From: Rhodococcus sp. SBT000017
GTDB lineage: Bacteria > Actinomycetota > Actinomycetes > Mycobacteriales > Mycobacteriaceae
Length of the DNA: 64,000 bases
Direction of reading: 5' to 3'
NCBI RefSeq assembly: GCF_003688915.1
Contig: NZ_REFU01000001.1
Coordinates: forward strand, 2,170,001-2,234,000
Part shown: piece by piece, positions 34,403 through 45,252 of the stretch
How positions within the stretch are numbered: position 1 is the first letter of the stretch
Layout: every line of letters starts with the position of its first letter
The notes under the pieces: generated by a model
Database searches by the model: none
Told to the model about the DNA's origin: nothing
What the model saw: the letters and a program-made list of their open reading frames with translations, nothing else
Program-made: the position numbers and the translations under genes

Positions 34403-35440
34403 TTGCAGCAACACCGTGCGTCCTTCACGTCAAGCCGGTTCTCTCGACCAACGGCCGAAGACGCGACCACGGTCTACAGCTACGAGCCCATCTCCGAGCC
34501 TGCCGACGACAACAGCGCGTACGACGCGTACTCCTACCCCACGCACCAATACGCCGAGGCCCAGTACGCCGAGGCCAAGTTCGTCGAGACTCCGTACATC
34601 GCAGCCGACGAGTCGCCGACCGTCGTCACCTCGTTCGCCACCACCGCAGACGCCACCCCCGTGGCCCGTCGCGGCGGCGCACACCGCATTCCCCTTCCCC
34701 CCACCGCACTCAAGGGCCGGGCTGCAGTTCTCGCAGTCGCCGCGGGTGCGGTTGTCGCGGCAGGCCAGGCCGTCGTCAACGATGACTCACCCGCCGCAGT
34801 CGCCACCTCCGAGTACGCACTCGCCGCAGGTGAAGCACCCGCCGCTTCAGCAGTCGCGGCCACCACCACTCCGCAGACCACCGAGATCGAAGCCGACTCG
34901 TCCAGCGCGACGCCGTCGGAGGCACCGCAGATTCTCAGCATCGCTGCGCCGGTGGATCTGAGCCAGTTCAACGACCTGCTCGCCAAGGGACAGCGGTTCA
35001 GCGAAGAGCGTGCCGCACGCGAAGCCGCTGCTCGCAGGCCGCTGTTCGCACTCCCGGCGCAGGGCACCTACACCTCCAACTTCGGCACCCGCTGGGGCGT
35101 TCTGCACGCCGGCGTCGACGTTGCCAACGCCATCGGAACTCCGATCTACGCCGTCGCCGACGGCAAGGTGATCGACTCCGGTCCCGCCGCAGGCTTCGGT
35201 ATGTGGGTTCGCGTGCAGCACGCCGACGGCACGATCACCGTCTACGGCCACATCGACACCTCGACCGTCACTGTCGGTCAGGACGTCATGGCGGGCGATC
35301 AGATCGCAACCATGGGCAACCGCGGCTTCTCCACCGGCCCGCACCTGCACTTCGAGGTCCACCTTCCGGGCGAGGTCAAGATCGACCCGCTCCCGTGGCT
35401 CGCTTCCCGAGGAATCTCCCTCGGACCCGAAATGGACTGA
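34403..35440 (+). CDS. M23-family peptidoglycan metallopeptidase (Rv0950c-like)
   Basis: The 345-residue protein has a disordered Tyr/Ala-rich N-terminus (1-100), one membrane or signal segment (about 106-124) and a linker. The C-terminal LytM/M23 endopeptidase has zinc ligands His235 and Asp239 (HAGVDVANA) and the HxH pair His314/His316 (GPHLHFEVH). It should cleave peptide cross-links in peptidoglycan outside the membrane. The start is TTG 34403 with GGAGG upstream. A terminator shared with convergent pcrA follows. The location corresponds to Rv0950c next to Rv0949. Confidence 0.9.
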   Translation: MQQHRASFTSSRFSRPTAEDATTVYSYEPISEPADDNSAYDAYSYPTHQYAEAQYAEAKFVETPYIAADESPTVVTSFATTADATPVARRGGAHRIPLPPTALKGRAAVLAVAAGAVVAAGQAVVNDDSPAAVATSEYALAAGEAPAASAVAATTTPQTTEIEADSSSATPSEAPQILSIAAPVDLSQFNDLLAKGQRFSEERAAREAAARRPLFALPAQGTYTSNFGTRWGVLHAGVDVANAIGTPIYAVADGKVIDSGPAAGFGMWVRVQHADGTITVYGHIDTSTVTVGQDVMAGDQIATMGNRGFSTGPHLHFEVHLPGEVKIDPLPWLASRGISLGPEMD

Positions 35441-35460
35441 ATTCTCCTTCATCGCACAAC

Positions 35461-35493
35461 AAGCCGGACCCCGCTTTCGCAGGGCCCGGCTTT
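35461..35493. terminator. Terminator shared by the M23 gene and pcrA
   Basis: A 14-bp imperfect stem (AAGCCGGACCCCGC pairing with GCAGGGCCCGGCTT, TTTC loop) is followed by a T-run on the + strand. It lies between the convergent M23 peptidase and pcrA genes. Confidence 0.85.
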
Positions 35494-35510
35494 TTCGTGT
35501 ACCGAAAGAC

Positions 35511-38003
35511 TCAGAGCTTGGTCATCGGAACACCGCCGATGAGCATCATCTTCACGCGGCCGGCCGAACCGAAGTCGATCAACACCATCGCCTTGACTCC
35601 GGCACCGGTCGATTCCAGCACCGTGCCCAGGCCGTACTTGTCGTGGCTGACTCGATCGCCCACGGCGAGAACGAGATTGGAGTTGCGCCCCTTGGCGGCA
35701 CCGAAACTCGGCGTCGAACTCTGACCGCGATTCGAGGACCCGCCGTAGCTGCCCGAGCCGTAACTGTTCGAGCCGTAACTGTTGGAGCCGTATCCTCCAC
35801 CCGAGCCGTAACTGCCGGATCTGCCCCCGCCGATGGCTCGGCCTCCCCCGGTGCCCGGATCCTCGCGTCGCCAGTCGATCAGGTGCTGCGGAACTTCTTG
35901 CAGGAAGCGCGATTCCGGGTTGGCGATGGGCTGGCCCCATGCCGAGCGCATGATGGCGCGCGTGAGGTACAGCCGCTGCCGCGCCCGCGTGATGCCCACG
36001 TACGCCAGGCGTCGTTCCTCGGACAGTTCGTTTGGGTCGCCGAGCGCCCGCATGTGCGGGAATTGGCCGTCCTCCCAGCCCGTAACGAAGACCACCGGGA
36101 ATTCCAGACCTTTGGCGGTGTGCAGCGTCATCAGGGTGACGACGCCGGTACCCGAATCGGGGATCTGATCGGTGTCGGCCACCAGCGATACCCGTTCGAG
36201 GAACGCCGCGAGCGAGCCCGGCTCGGCCAACCCGTCGACGCCACCGTCCTCGTCGCCGTTCTCGTCGTCCCCGGTTTCGAGAGCTTCCGCCGCCACTGCG
36301 GCCTGATTGCGCGCCTCGGAAGTGAATTCCCGTGCGACGCTGACGAGTTCGTTGAGGTTGTCGAGGCGAGCACCGTCCTGCGGATCACTGCTGGCTTCGA
36401 GTTCGGCGCGGTAGCCGGTGCGGTCGAGTACGGCTTCGACGACATCGCCGATGTCTGCGATGTCGTTGCCGTCCCCGTCGGTCGCGGTGAGCACTGCACG
36501 TAGTTCGTCGAGCAACTCCATGAACTGCGCGATCAACTTCTGCTGCCGCGAGTTGAGCAACGCCACCTTGCCCGCGGCCGCGTCGTACAACGCGCGCGAG
36601 AAGCTGATGTCGCGCTGCTCGGCGTGCACGGCGACACAGGCCTCGGCACGGTCGCCGATCCCCCGGCGCGGAGTGTTGAGGATGCGCCGCATGCTGACGG
36701 TGTCGTCCTCGTTGGACAGCACGCGCAGGTATGCGACGAGGTCACGTACTTCCTTGCGCTCGTAGAATCGGACGCCGCCGACGACCTTGTACGGCAGTCC
36801 GAGTCGGATGAAGATCTCTTCGAGCGCACGCGAGGAGTTGTTGGTTCGGTAGAAGACGGCCACCTCGTCGAAGCGCACGTCTCCGCCGTCGACGAGTCGG
36901 TCGATCTCCGAGGCCACGAACGATGCCTCGTCGTGCTCGTTGTCGGCGACGTAACCGACGATCAACTCGCCCTCGCCGGTGTCGGTCCACAGCTTCTTCT
37001 CGCGTCGGCCGATGTTGCGCGAGATCACCGCGTTGGCGGCCGAGAGGATGTTCTGCGTCGATCGGTAGTTCTGCTCGAGCAGGATGGTCCGCGCGTCGGG
37101 ATAGTCGCGCTCGAATTCCTCGATGTTGCGGATCGTGGCACCACGGAAGGCGTAGATGGACTGATCCGCATCGCCCACCACACAGAGCTCGCCCGGCGCG
37201 ACGGTGCCCTCGAGTGCGCCGTCGGCGTCGGGGGTACCGACCAGTTCGCGGACCAGCATGTACTGGGCGTGGTTGGTGTCCTGGTACTCGTCGACCAGAA
37301 CGTGCCGGAACCGGCGTCGGTAGTACTGGGCCACCTGAGGGAACGCCTGCAGAATGCCCACCGTCTCGCCGATGAGGTCGTCGAAGTCCATGGCGTTGGC
37401 CGCGCGCAGCCGCTGCTGGTAGATGCCGTAGACCTTGGCCACCAGCCGCGGCAGCTCGGCAGGATCACCGTCGGCATCCTCCGCCGCCTTGTCGGGTCCG
37501 ATCAGCTCGTTCTTCAGGTTCGAGATCGCCGTCGAGAGCAGCCGCGCCGAGAACTTCTTGGTGTCGATCTGCAGATCCTTGGAGATCATCGTCAGCAGCC
37601 GCCGCGAGTCGTCCGCGTCGTAGATGGAGAAGTTCGAGTTCAGACCGGGCAGCAGCGCAGCCTGCGCGCGCAGAATCCGCACGCAACTCGAGTGGAACGT
37701 CGAGACCCACATGGCGTTCGCTCGCGGTCCCACGAGTCCGGCGACTCGCTCGCGCATCTCGGCAGCGGCCTTGTTGGTGAACGTGATGGCCAGCACCTGG
37801 CCGGGTGACACTCCTCGCTCGGCCAGCAGATACGCGATGCGACGCGTCAGCACCGCCGTCTTGCCCGACCCGGCTCCGGCCACGATGAGCAGCGGAGATC
37901 CGGTGTGCACAACGGCCTCACGCTGCTGAGGATTGAGCCCTTCCAGCAGTGCGTCGGACGAGGTGTTCTGTCGGGACTGGAGGCCCTGGAGGAATGTGTT
38001 CAT
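35511..38003 (-). CDS. pcrA: ATP-dependent DNA helicase UvrD1/PcrA
   Basis: This superfamily 1A 3'-5' helicase has 830 residues. Motifs seen are Q motif/Ia (LNPQQREAV), Walker A GAGSGKTAVL (about 43-52), ITFTNKAAAEM, Walker B VDEYQDTN, GDADQSIYAFRGA, QNYRST, VTLMTLHTAKGLEFPVVF and EERRLAYVGITRA. A Gly/Ser/Tyr/Asn-rich linker (about 725-760) leads to a C-terminal Tudor-like domain (GDRVSHDKYGLGTV...VLIDFGSAG) that binds RNA polymerase in PcrA. It acts in nucleotide-excision repair and clearing transcription-replication conflicts. Synteny matches Rv0949. Confidence 0.96.
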   Translation of the reverse strand: MNTFLQGLQSRQNTSSDALLEGLNPQQREAVVHTGSPLLIVAGAGSGKTAVLTRRIAYLLAERGVSPGQVLAITFTNKAAAEMRERVAGLVGPRANAMWVSTFHSSCVRILRAQAALLPGLNSNFSIYDADDSRRLLTMISKDLQIDTKKFSARLLSTAISNLKNELIGPDKAAEDADGDPAELPRLVAKVYGIYQQRLRAANAMDFDDLIGETVGILQAFPQVAQYYRRRFRHVLVDEYQDTNHAQYMLVRELVGTPDADGALEGTVAPGELCVVGDADQSIYAFRGATIRNIEEFERDYPDARTILLEQNYRSTQNILSAANAVISRNIGRREKKLWTDTGEGELIVGYVADNEHDEASFVASEIDRLVDGGDVRFDEVAVFYRTNNSSRALEEIFIRLGLPYKVVGGVRFYERKEVRDLVAYLRVLSNEDDTVSMRRILNTPRRGIGDRAEACVAVHAEQRDISFSRALYDAAAGKVALLNSRQQKLIAQFMELLDELRAVLTATDGDGNDIADIGDVVEAVLDRTGYRAELEASSDPQDGARLDNLNELVSVAREFTSEARNQAAVAAEALETGDDENGDEDGGVDGLAEPGSLAAFLERVSLVADTDQIPDSGTGVVTLMTLHTAKGLEFPVVFVTGWEDGQFPHMRALGDPNELSEERRLAYVGITRARQRLYLTRAIMRSAWGQPIANPESRFLQEVPQHLIDWRREDPGTGGGRAIGGGRSGSYGSGGGYGSNSYGSNSYGSGSYGGSSNRGQSSTPSFGAAKGRNSNLVLAVGDRVSHDKYGLGTVLESTGAGVKAMVLIDFGSAGRVKMMLIGGVPMTKL

Positions 38004-38252
38004 CGTGTGGTCAGGTTACCGGCGCGTACCGACAAACCCACATCCCGTGGTCGTCGGCCGAACCGACGACTTTTCAGGAGGGTTGACCCGTGGCACACTG
38101 GATCGGTGATCGAAAAAACCGTACGTCATCGCCTGCATCGGGTCGGCCGTTGTTCGGCCGCGCGCGCAGGAGCCTGTCGATAGACGCAACGCCCGGTTCC
38201 AAACGGGAACCGAACGATCGGCGATGCAGTTCCGAATACGAAAGGCGTAACG

Positions 38253-38588
38253 GTGACGGACGACGCAACGATCCAAGATGTGACCCGAGGAGAGACGATG
38301 GCCATGACGACGAAGATCGACTCAGAGACCGCATTGCCCACCAGCGAAGCCGAGATCAACGACCTGCGTCAGGAAATCGACCGCCTCGATGCCGAGATCC
38401 TCGCCGCAGTGCGACGTCGTTCCGAGGTCTCGCAGATCATCGGGCGCACCCGCATGGCCTCCGGCGGACCGCGCCTGGTTCACAGCCGTGAGATGAAGGT
38501 TCTGGAGCGTTTCAGCAGCCTGGGCCAGGAAGGCCACACGCTGGCCATGCTCCTGCTCCGTCTCGGCCGCGGTCGTCTCGGCCACTGA
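38253..38588 (+). CDS. AroQ-type chorismate mutase (Rv0948c-like)
   Basis: A 111-residue intracellular chorismate mutase converting chorismate to prephenate for Phe/Tyr synthesis. The AroQ-delta signature is clear: LRQEIDRLDAEILAAVRRRSEVSQIIG, RMASGGPRLVHSRE and the C-terminus LLLRLGRGRLGH, the segment that M. tuberculosis Rv0948c uses to be activated by DAHP synthase. Start: GTG 38253 after AAAGG, or ATG 38298 after a better AGGAG. The gene is divergent from pcrA with a 249-bp gap. Confidence 0.92.
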   Translation: MTDDATIQDVTRGETMAMTTKIDSETALPTSEAEINDLRQEIDRLDAEILAAVRRRSEVSQIIGRTRMASGGPRLVHSREMKVLERFSSLGQEGHTLAMLLLRLGRGRLGH

Positions 38589-38599
38589 TTCCACCCCCG

Positions 38600-38628
38600 G
38601 GTCGGGCGCGCCGAGTGCGCACCCGACC
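38600..38628. terminator. Bidirectional hairpin between chorismate mutase and gabD
   Basis: A 12-bp stem with one mismatch (GGTCGGGCGCGC at 38600-38611 and 38617-38628) lies between the convergent genes. It has no T-run, so it is a likely but not certain terminator. Confidence 0.6.
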
Positions 38629-38637
38629 TGCGTTCGT

Positions 38638-40098
38638 TCACTTCAGAGCGATGTACTTGGTCTCGAGGTACTCCTCGATACCCTCGGATCCGCCTTCGCG
38701 GCCGAATCCCGATTCCTTCACCCCACCGAACGGCGCAGCCGCGTCCGAGATCACTCCGCGGTTGACGCCCACCATGCCACTGTCGATGGCGTCGGCCACC
38801 CGTAGCGCACGATCGAGACTCTCCGTGTAGATGTACGACGCCAAGCCGTACTCGGTGTTGTTGGCTGCGTCGATACCTTCCTGCTCGGTGTCGAAGCCGA
38901 CGATCGGAGCCACCGGCCCGAACACCTCTTCCTTCAGGATTCTCGCCTCGGCAGGCACCTCGGTCAGGACGGTCGCCGGGTAGAAGTAGCCGTCCCCGCC
39001 CGGCGCTGTACCCCCGAGCGCCACTGTCGCCCCCTTGGCCACCGCGTCGTCGACGAGTTCCTGCACGGTCTCGAGCTGATCGGCGTTGATCAGCGGTCCG
39101 AGCTTGGTATCGGGGTCGACGCCGGGGCCGAGCTTCATCTCGGTCATCTTCGCCACGAGTTTGCTGGTGAACTCTTCGCGCACGCTGTTGTGCACGTGCA
39201 ATCGGTTCGCCGCGGTGCAGGCCTCGCCGCCGTTGCGCATCTTGGCGAGCATCGCACCGTCCACCGCGTCGTCGATGTTCGCGTCGTCGAACACCACGAA
39301 CGGTGCGTTGCCGCCGAGCTCCATCGAGGTGCGCAGCAGCCGGGTCGCGGACTTCTGGACGAGAGACTTGCCGACGCCCGTCGAGCCGGTGAAGGTGAGT
39401 TTGCGCATCCGCGGATCCTCGATGAGGGGTCCGGTGACGTCGCCGGACTTCGACGTCGTCAGCACCGAGAGCACACCTTCGGGCAAACCGACCTCGTCGA
39501 AGATCTGAGCCAGCAACAGCATCGTCAGCGGGGTCTCACGAGCGGGCTTGACGACGATAGTGCAGCCGGCGGCCAGAGCGGGCCCGATCTTTCTGGTGCC
39601 CATCGCCAACGGGAAGTTCCACGGGGTGATCGCCAGTACCGGCCCCACCGGCGCCTTGGTGACGAGGATTCGTCCATTGCCCGCCGGGGCCGGGGTGTAG
39701 CGACCGCCGATGCGTACTGCCTCCTCGGCGAACCAGCGGAAGAATTCGGCACCGTACTTCACCTCGGCCTTGGATTCGGCGAGGGCCTTACCCATCTCCA
39801 GGGTCATCAGCAGCGCGATGTCGTCGGCGCGTTCGGTGACCTTCTCGAATGCCGCTCGAAGAATTTCACTGCGCTCGCGGGCAGGTGTTGCCGCCCAGCT
39901 CTTCTGCGCCGCTGCGGCTGCGTCGAGCGCCTTCATCGCGTCGGCAGGCGATGCGTCGGCCACCTCCGTCAGGGGCCGACCGGTGGCCGGATCGTTCACC
40001 GGGAACGTCTTACCTCCTTCGGCGTCGACGGCCTTTCCGCCGATCCACAGTTTTGCCGGAATCGAATCGATCAATGCACGTTGGTCCATACCGTCCAT
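38638..40098 (-). CDS. gabD: NAD(P)-dependent succinate-semialdehyde dehydrogenase
   Basis: A 486-residue aldehyde dehydrogenase. The nucleophile is in [10 protein letters not shown], the general base in MELGGNAPF, the NAD-binding loop in [13 protein letters not shown], and the [19 protein letters not shown] region is GabD-like. It oxidises succinate semialdehyde to succinate, linking GABA or other amine breakdown to the TCA cycle. The ATG at 40098 is favoured by GGAGG 4 nt upstream; the frame opens further upstream. It is divergent from pgi. Other semialdehyde substrates are possible. Confidence 0.88.
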   Translation of the reverse strand: MDGMDQRALIDSIPAKLWIGGKAVDAEGGKTFPVNDPATGRPLTEVADASPADAMKALDAAAAAQKSWAATPARERSEILRAAFEKVTERADDIALLMTLEMGKALAESKAEVKYGAEFFRWFAEEAVRIGGRYTPAPAGNGRILVTKAPVGPVLAITPWNFPLAMGTRKIGPALAAGCTIVVKPARETPLTMLLLAQIFDEVGLPEGVLSVLTTSKSGDVTGPLIEDPRMRKLTFTGSTGVGKSLVQKSATRLLRTSMELGGNAPFVVFDDANIDDAVDGAMLAKMRNGGEACTAANRLHVHNSVREEFTSKLVAKMTEMKLGPGVDPDTKLGPLINADQLETVQELVDDAVAKGATVALGGTAPGGDGYFYPATVLTEVPAEARILKEEVFGPVAPIVGFDTEQEGIDAANNTEYGLASYIYTESLDRALRVADAIDSGMVGVNRGVISDAAAPFGGVKESGFGREGGSEGIEEYLETKYIALK

Positions 40099-40171
40099 GA
40101 TGCCTCCGCAGCGCCCGACGCAAACGAGAACGACGCGCGCGCGGTGCCGCCCCGCATTAGTGTTGGCTCGT

Positions 40172-41821
<1,650 letters not shown>

Positions 41822-41841
41822 GGGCCACTCCGTCGCGAATC

Positions 41842-41901
41842 AGCTCCCCACTTTTGGATATCCGCCTCCGATCGGCGTCGGAAATCCAAAAGTGGGGAGC
41901 T
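41842..41901. repeat. Palindrome B1, upstream border of DUF559 cassette B
   Basis: Perfect 18-nt arms (AGCTCCCCACTTTTGGAT at 41842-41859 and 41884-41901) surround a 24-nt loop that includes CTCCGATCGGCGTC. The right arm is followed by TTTT, so it could also terminate pgi, whose stop is 20 bp upstream. The arm core and the loop core recur in B2. Confidence 0.9.
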
Positions 41902-41950
41902 TTTCCGTTGCTGATGGATCCGTTTCGACACCCGGCGCGTCCAAGAAGTC

Positions 41951-42919
41951 ATGGACTTACCCCAGACGGATCTGTTCACCCGGGCCGATGCGCTCGCGTT
42001 CGGCTTGACCGACGACGACCTGCGGAGACTTCGCCGCACCGGTGAACTGTCGGTACTGAGGCCGGGGTTCTACGTGCCGCATGCGGTTCTGCAATCAGCG
42101 AGTCCGACCGAAAGACATTCCTTGCTGGCGCGGTCTTATCTGACATCCGCGCCCGCGGACCACGTGCTCAGCCACGTCTCGGCGGCCATCGCCTGGGGCT
42201 TCGACATCTGGCAGCTACCGCTGGACAGGGTGCACATGACGCACGGACTCGACTACGCCAGCAAGCGTCGCCCGCTCCGAATTCTCCACGGCACCACGCT
42301 GGAACCCACCGAGCGGACGACTGTCAACGGCTTTCCGGTCACCACGGCAGCCCGCACCGTCGTCGACATCGCGCGCACCACGACCGTCGAGCGGTCCGTG
42401 TGTGTAGGCGACAGCGCGCTGAGGTCCGGCCACACCGATTCCGACGCACTGTCGACGGCGGTGGAGTCGGCACGGTTCCGCACCGGTATCTCCGCCGCCC
42501 GACGTGCGGTGTCACTGATGAGCGGGCGCAGCGAGAGCGTCGGCGAATCTCGAAGTCGGGTGCTCTTCGAGACGCTCCCCCTGCCGACTCCGCTGCTCAA
42601 TCAATGGGTGTACGACGGTGCGGGCCGCTTCGTCGGACGGGTCGACTTTCTGTTCTGGGAGTTCAAAGTGATCGGTGAGTTCGACGGCGAATCGAAGTAC
42701 GACTCCAAGCAGGTACTGCTCGACGAAAAGTATCGAGAGGACCGGCTCCGCGAGTTGGGGTGGGTGATCGTGCGGTGGAATTGGCGGGACCTGGACGATC
42801 CTCGAACACTACTTCGCCGCTTCGAGCAGGCATTCGCCCGCGCGGCAGGCCTTCCTACGCCGGCCGGGTGGTTCGGAGACCAGCGGCTGGTGCCCAATCA
42901 GCTCCCCAGTTTCGGATAA
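41951..42919 (+). CDS. DUF559 (Vsr-like nuclease fold) protein with AbiEi-like N-terminus, cassette B
   Basis: A 322-residue protein with the same plan as the one at 18433-19296. The N-terminal AbiEi-type winged-helix region is FTRADALAFGLTDDDLRRL then LRPGFYVPHAV (residues 9-45). A middle domain carries TTAARTVVDIAR. The C-terminal DUF559 domain has Glu199 (SVGESRSRVLF), Asp232 (VDFLFWEFKV), Glu243 and Asp245 (IGEFDGESKY) and RLRELGWVIVRW. The TAA stop is inside the left arm of palindrome B2, so the last residues (NQLPSFG) are encoded by the repeat. The cassette lies between pgi and an acyl-CoA dehydrogenase gene. Function is unproven. Confidence 0.8.
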   Translation: MDLPQTDLFTRADALAFGLTDDDLRRLRRTGELSVLRPGFYVPHAVLQSASPTERHSLLARSYLTSAPADHVLSHVSAAIAWGFDIWQLPLDRVHMTHGLDYASKRRPLRILHGTTLEPTERTTVNGFPVTTAARTVVDIARTTTVERSVCVGDSALRSGHTDSDALSTAVESARFRTGISAARRAVSLMSGRSESVGESRSRVLFETLPLPTPLLNQWVYDGAGRFVGRVDFLFWEFKVIGEFDGESKYDSKQVLLDEKYREDRLRELGWVIVRWNWRDLDDPRTLLRRFEQAFARAAGLPTPAGWFGDQRLVPNQLPSFG

Positions 42920-42962
42920 CCGACTCCGATCAGCGTCACTAATCCAAATATGGGGAGCCGAT
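42897..42962. repeat. Palindrome B2, downstream border of DUF559 cassette B
   Basis: Arms of 23 nt (42897-42919 and 42940-42962) match at 18 of 23 positions around a 20-nt loop. The arm core GCTCCCCA and the loop core CTCCGATCAGCGTC are shared with B1 (one loop difference). The left arm carries the stop codon of the DUF559 gene. Confidence 0.85.
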
Positions 42963-42985
42963 CCCCCCAGAGCCGATCCGCCGCA

Positions 42986-44602
42986 TCACACCCGCGTCAA
43001 CACCGCCGCCGTATCGACTCCTGTCGGCAGGGTGCCGAAGGCGATGCCCCAGTCTCGGTCGAGTCGACTGGCGCAGAAGGCATCGGCCACAGCGGGGTTC
43101 CCGTGCATCACCAGTTGCGCGCCCTGGAAGGTCAGCGCCATCAGTTCGACGACTCGCCTGGCCCGGTATTCCATGTCGGAGGTGTCGGACAGTTCCTTGC
43201 CGACGCGGGCGATGGCGTCGTCGAGGCGAGAATCCGAGCCCGACGCCTGGCCGATCTCACCGAAGAACGCCTCGACGCTGTCGGGTTGGCGGGCCAGTGC
43301 ACGGAGGGAATCGAGTGCGGCGACATTGCCGGAGCCTTCCCAGATCGACATCAGCGGCGATTCGCGGAACAACCGAGGCATTCCCGATTCCTCGACATAG
43401 CCGTTGCCTCCGAGACATTCGAGTGCTTCGGCGGCGTGGGCCGGTGCTCGTTTGCAGACCCAGTACTTGGTGACGGCCAACGCGATTCGGCGTAGTGCGC
43501 TCTCCTGCTCGTCGCCGCGGGCCGAACCGTCGGTGGCCTGCGCCAGGCGGATCATGGCGGCGGTGGCGGCTTCGGACTCGATAGTCAAGTCTGCCAGCAC
43601 GTTTCGCATCAGAGGCTGATCGACGAGTGCGGCCCCGAACGCAGACCGATGACGCGCATGATGGACTGCGCGCACGGTGGCGTTGCGAATTCCGGCCGCG
43701 GACCCGATGACGCAGTCCAACCTGGTCATGTTGACCATCTCGATGATGGTGCGCACACCGCGACCCTCTTCGCCGACGAGCCAGCCGGTGGCCCCGTGGT
43801 ATTCGAGCTCACCGGATGCGTTCGACTTGTTGCCGAGCTTGTCCTTCAGGCGCTGCAGCATCATTCGGTTGCGGGTGCCGTCGGGCAGGACGCGCGGCAG
43901 CATGAAGCACGAGAGCCCGCCCGGTGCCTGCGCCAGGGTGAGGAACATGTCCGACATCGGCGCGGAGGTGAACCACTTGTGGCCGGTGATCGAATACGTT
44001 CCGTCCGACGACGGTGTGGCCGTGGTGGTGTTGGCGCGTACGTCGGATCCGCCCTGCTTCTCCGTCATCGACATGCCTGCGATCAGTCCGCGCTTGCTCG
44101 ACGGGGTCCGCAGGCCGAAATCGTATTCCCTCGACGCCAGCAGCGGCTCGTACTGCGCAGCCAGAGAAGGATTGTGCCGCAACGCCGGAACGACGGCATA
44201 GGTCATCGAAATGGGACACATGTGCCCGGCCTCGGCCTGCCCCCAGACGTAGAACTTTGCGGCGCGGGCAACGTGTGCACCGACGCGGTCGTCGACCCAC
44301 GGACTGGCGTGCAGTCCGTGCTCGACGGCAACGGTCATCAGATCGTGCCAGTGCGGGTGGAATTCGACCTCGTCGATGCGGTGCCCGTACCGATCGTGGG
44401 TCTTCAACACGGGCGGGTTCTCGTTGGCGAGCCTGCCCCACTCCTGGGCCGCCACTCCACCGGCGAGAGTCCCGAGCCTGCGGACCTCGTCGAGTGCCCA
44501 GCCTGCACCTGCCCGCGCCACACCGTCGAGCAACGACGGGTCCGCGGAGGTGTCGTAGGGCGTCAGGTCGATTGCCTGGTTGAATACCTCATGCGTGTCC
44601 AT
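42986..44602 (-). CDS. AidB-like acyl-CoA dehydrogenase
   Basis: A 538-residue flavoprotein, longer than standard acyl-CoA dehydrogenases (about 380-400) and like the AidB/DNA-alkylation-response and isovaleryl-CoA groups. Visible blocks are AGHMCPISMTYAVVPAL, SMTEKQGGSDVRANTT (FAD-contacting), GHKWFTSAPMSDMFL, LKDKLGNKSNASGELE and AEALECLGGNGYVEESGMPRL. It probably oxidises an acyl-CoA, or acts in a protective AidB-like role. The downstream TetR and divergent enoyl-CoA hydratase fit an acyl-CoA setting. ATG 44602. Confidence 0.85.
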   Translation of the reverse strand: MDTHEVFNQAIDLTPYDTSADPSLLDGVARAGAGWALDEVRRLGTLAGGVAAQEWGRLANENPPVLKTHDRYGHRIDEVEFHPHWHDLMTVAVEHGLHASPWVDDRVGAHVARAAKFYVWGQAEAGHMCPISMTYAVVPALRHNPSLAAQYEPLLASREYDFGLRTPSSKRGLIAGMSMTEKQGGSDVRANTTTATPSSDGTYSITGHKWFTSAPMSDMFLTLAQAPGGLSCFMLPRVLPDGTRNRMMLQRLKDKLGNKSNASGELEYHGATGWLVGEEGRGVRTIIEMVNMTRLDCVIGSAAGIRNATVRAVHHARHRSAFGAALVDQPLMRNVLADLTIESEAATAAMIRLAQATDGSARGDEQESALRRIALAVTKYWVCKRAPAHAAEALECLGGNGYVEESGMPRLFRESPLMSIWEGSGNVAALDSLRALARQPDSVEAFFGEIGQASGSDSRLDDAIARVGKELSDTSDMEYRARRVVELMALTFQGAQLVMHGNPAVADAFCASRLDRDWGIAFGTLPTGVDTAAVLTRV

Positions 44603-45191
44603 CTCGAACTCCTAACGCGCGCAACGACAATGCGACAAGACTGGGTATTGGATCCACCGAATCGTGCGAGGACAACGGGCCGACCATCACTTCGCCGACG
44701 GCACCGACCAGAGCCGCTGCCGAGATCGCCGCGTCCTGCTCGGGGATCTCTCCGGCTTCGATGCCCGACACGATCGCGTCGGCGAAGGCATCGGTGAATT
44801 TCTGCCGGAACACCAACCGCTCGGCGTCGACGGCCGGGTCAACCGGTTCGGCCAGCAGGGCATACGCCATCGTCCGGTTCTTCAGGGCGCGTCCGGCGAA
44901 GGTCTGCACCACTGCGGTCACTCGCTCGACGGCGCTGCCGTGCTCGCACGCGGTGACCACTGCGGCAACCTCCCGACTGCAGACCTCGCGGAAGATCGCG
45001 ACCACAAGATCCGACTTCCCCTCGAAATGGGTGTAGACGCTGCCGGAGGACACCCCTGCTGCCGCGGCGACCGACGCCACCGACAGGCCGGCGTACCCCT
45101 GCGTCGAGAGGACCTCGATGGCGGCGGCGAAGAGTTTCTTGCGTGCGGCATCGAGCCTGGCCTGCACTGCAGGGGTTCTTCGGTACGGCAT
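44589..45191 (-). CDS. TetR-family transcriptional regulator
   Basis: A 200-residue regulator with an N-terminal helix-turn-helix (LSVASVAAAAGVSSGSVYTHF, about residues 37-57) and a ligand-binding helical C-terminus. ATG 45191 fits the family (MPYRRTP); its 3' end overlaps the acyl-CoA dehydrogenase start by 14 nt, so the two probably form one unit. A 23-bp palindrome just upstream (45200-45222) lies between it and the divergent enoyl-CoA hydratase and is the likely operator. It probably responds to an acyl-CoA, by context. Confidence 0.88.
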   Translation of the reverse strand: MPYRRTPAVQARLDAARKKLFAAAIEVLSTQGYAGLSVASVAAAAGVSSGSVYTHFEGKSDLVVAIFREVCSREVAAVVTACEHGSAVERVTAVVQTFAGRALKNRTMAYALLAEPVDPAVDAERLVFRQKFTDAFADAIVSGIEAGEIPEQDAAISAAALVGAVGEVMVGPLSSHDSVDPIPSLVALSLRALGVRDGHA

Positions 45192-45199
45192 GCAAGGAT

Positions 45200-45222
45200 T
45201 GAAGCACTGATTCATTGCTTCA
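45200..45222. promoter_or_regulatory. Probable operator of the TetR-type regulator
   Basis: Near-perfect 23-bp palindrome TGAAGCA...TGCTTCA with TGA/TCA inside and a single mismatch, centred on 45211. It lies in the 61-bp gap between the divergent tetR and enoyl-CoA hydratase starts, so binding would affect both. Confidence 0.7.
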
Positions 45223-45252
45223 TGCAAGAGAACTCGAGTAACGTTCACTGAC

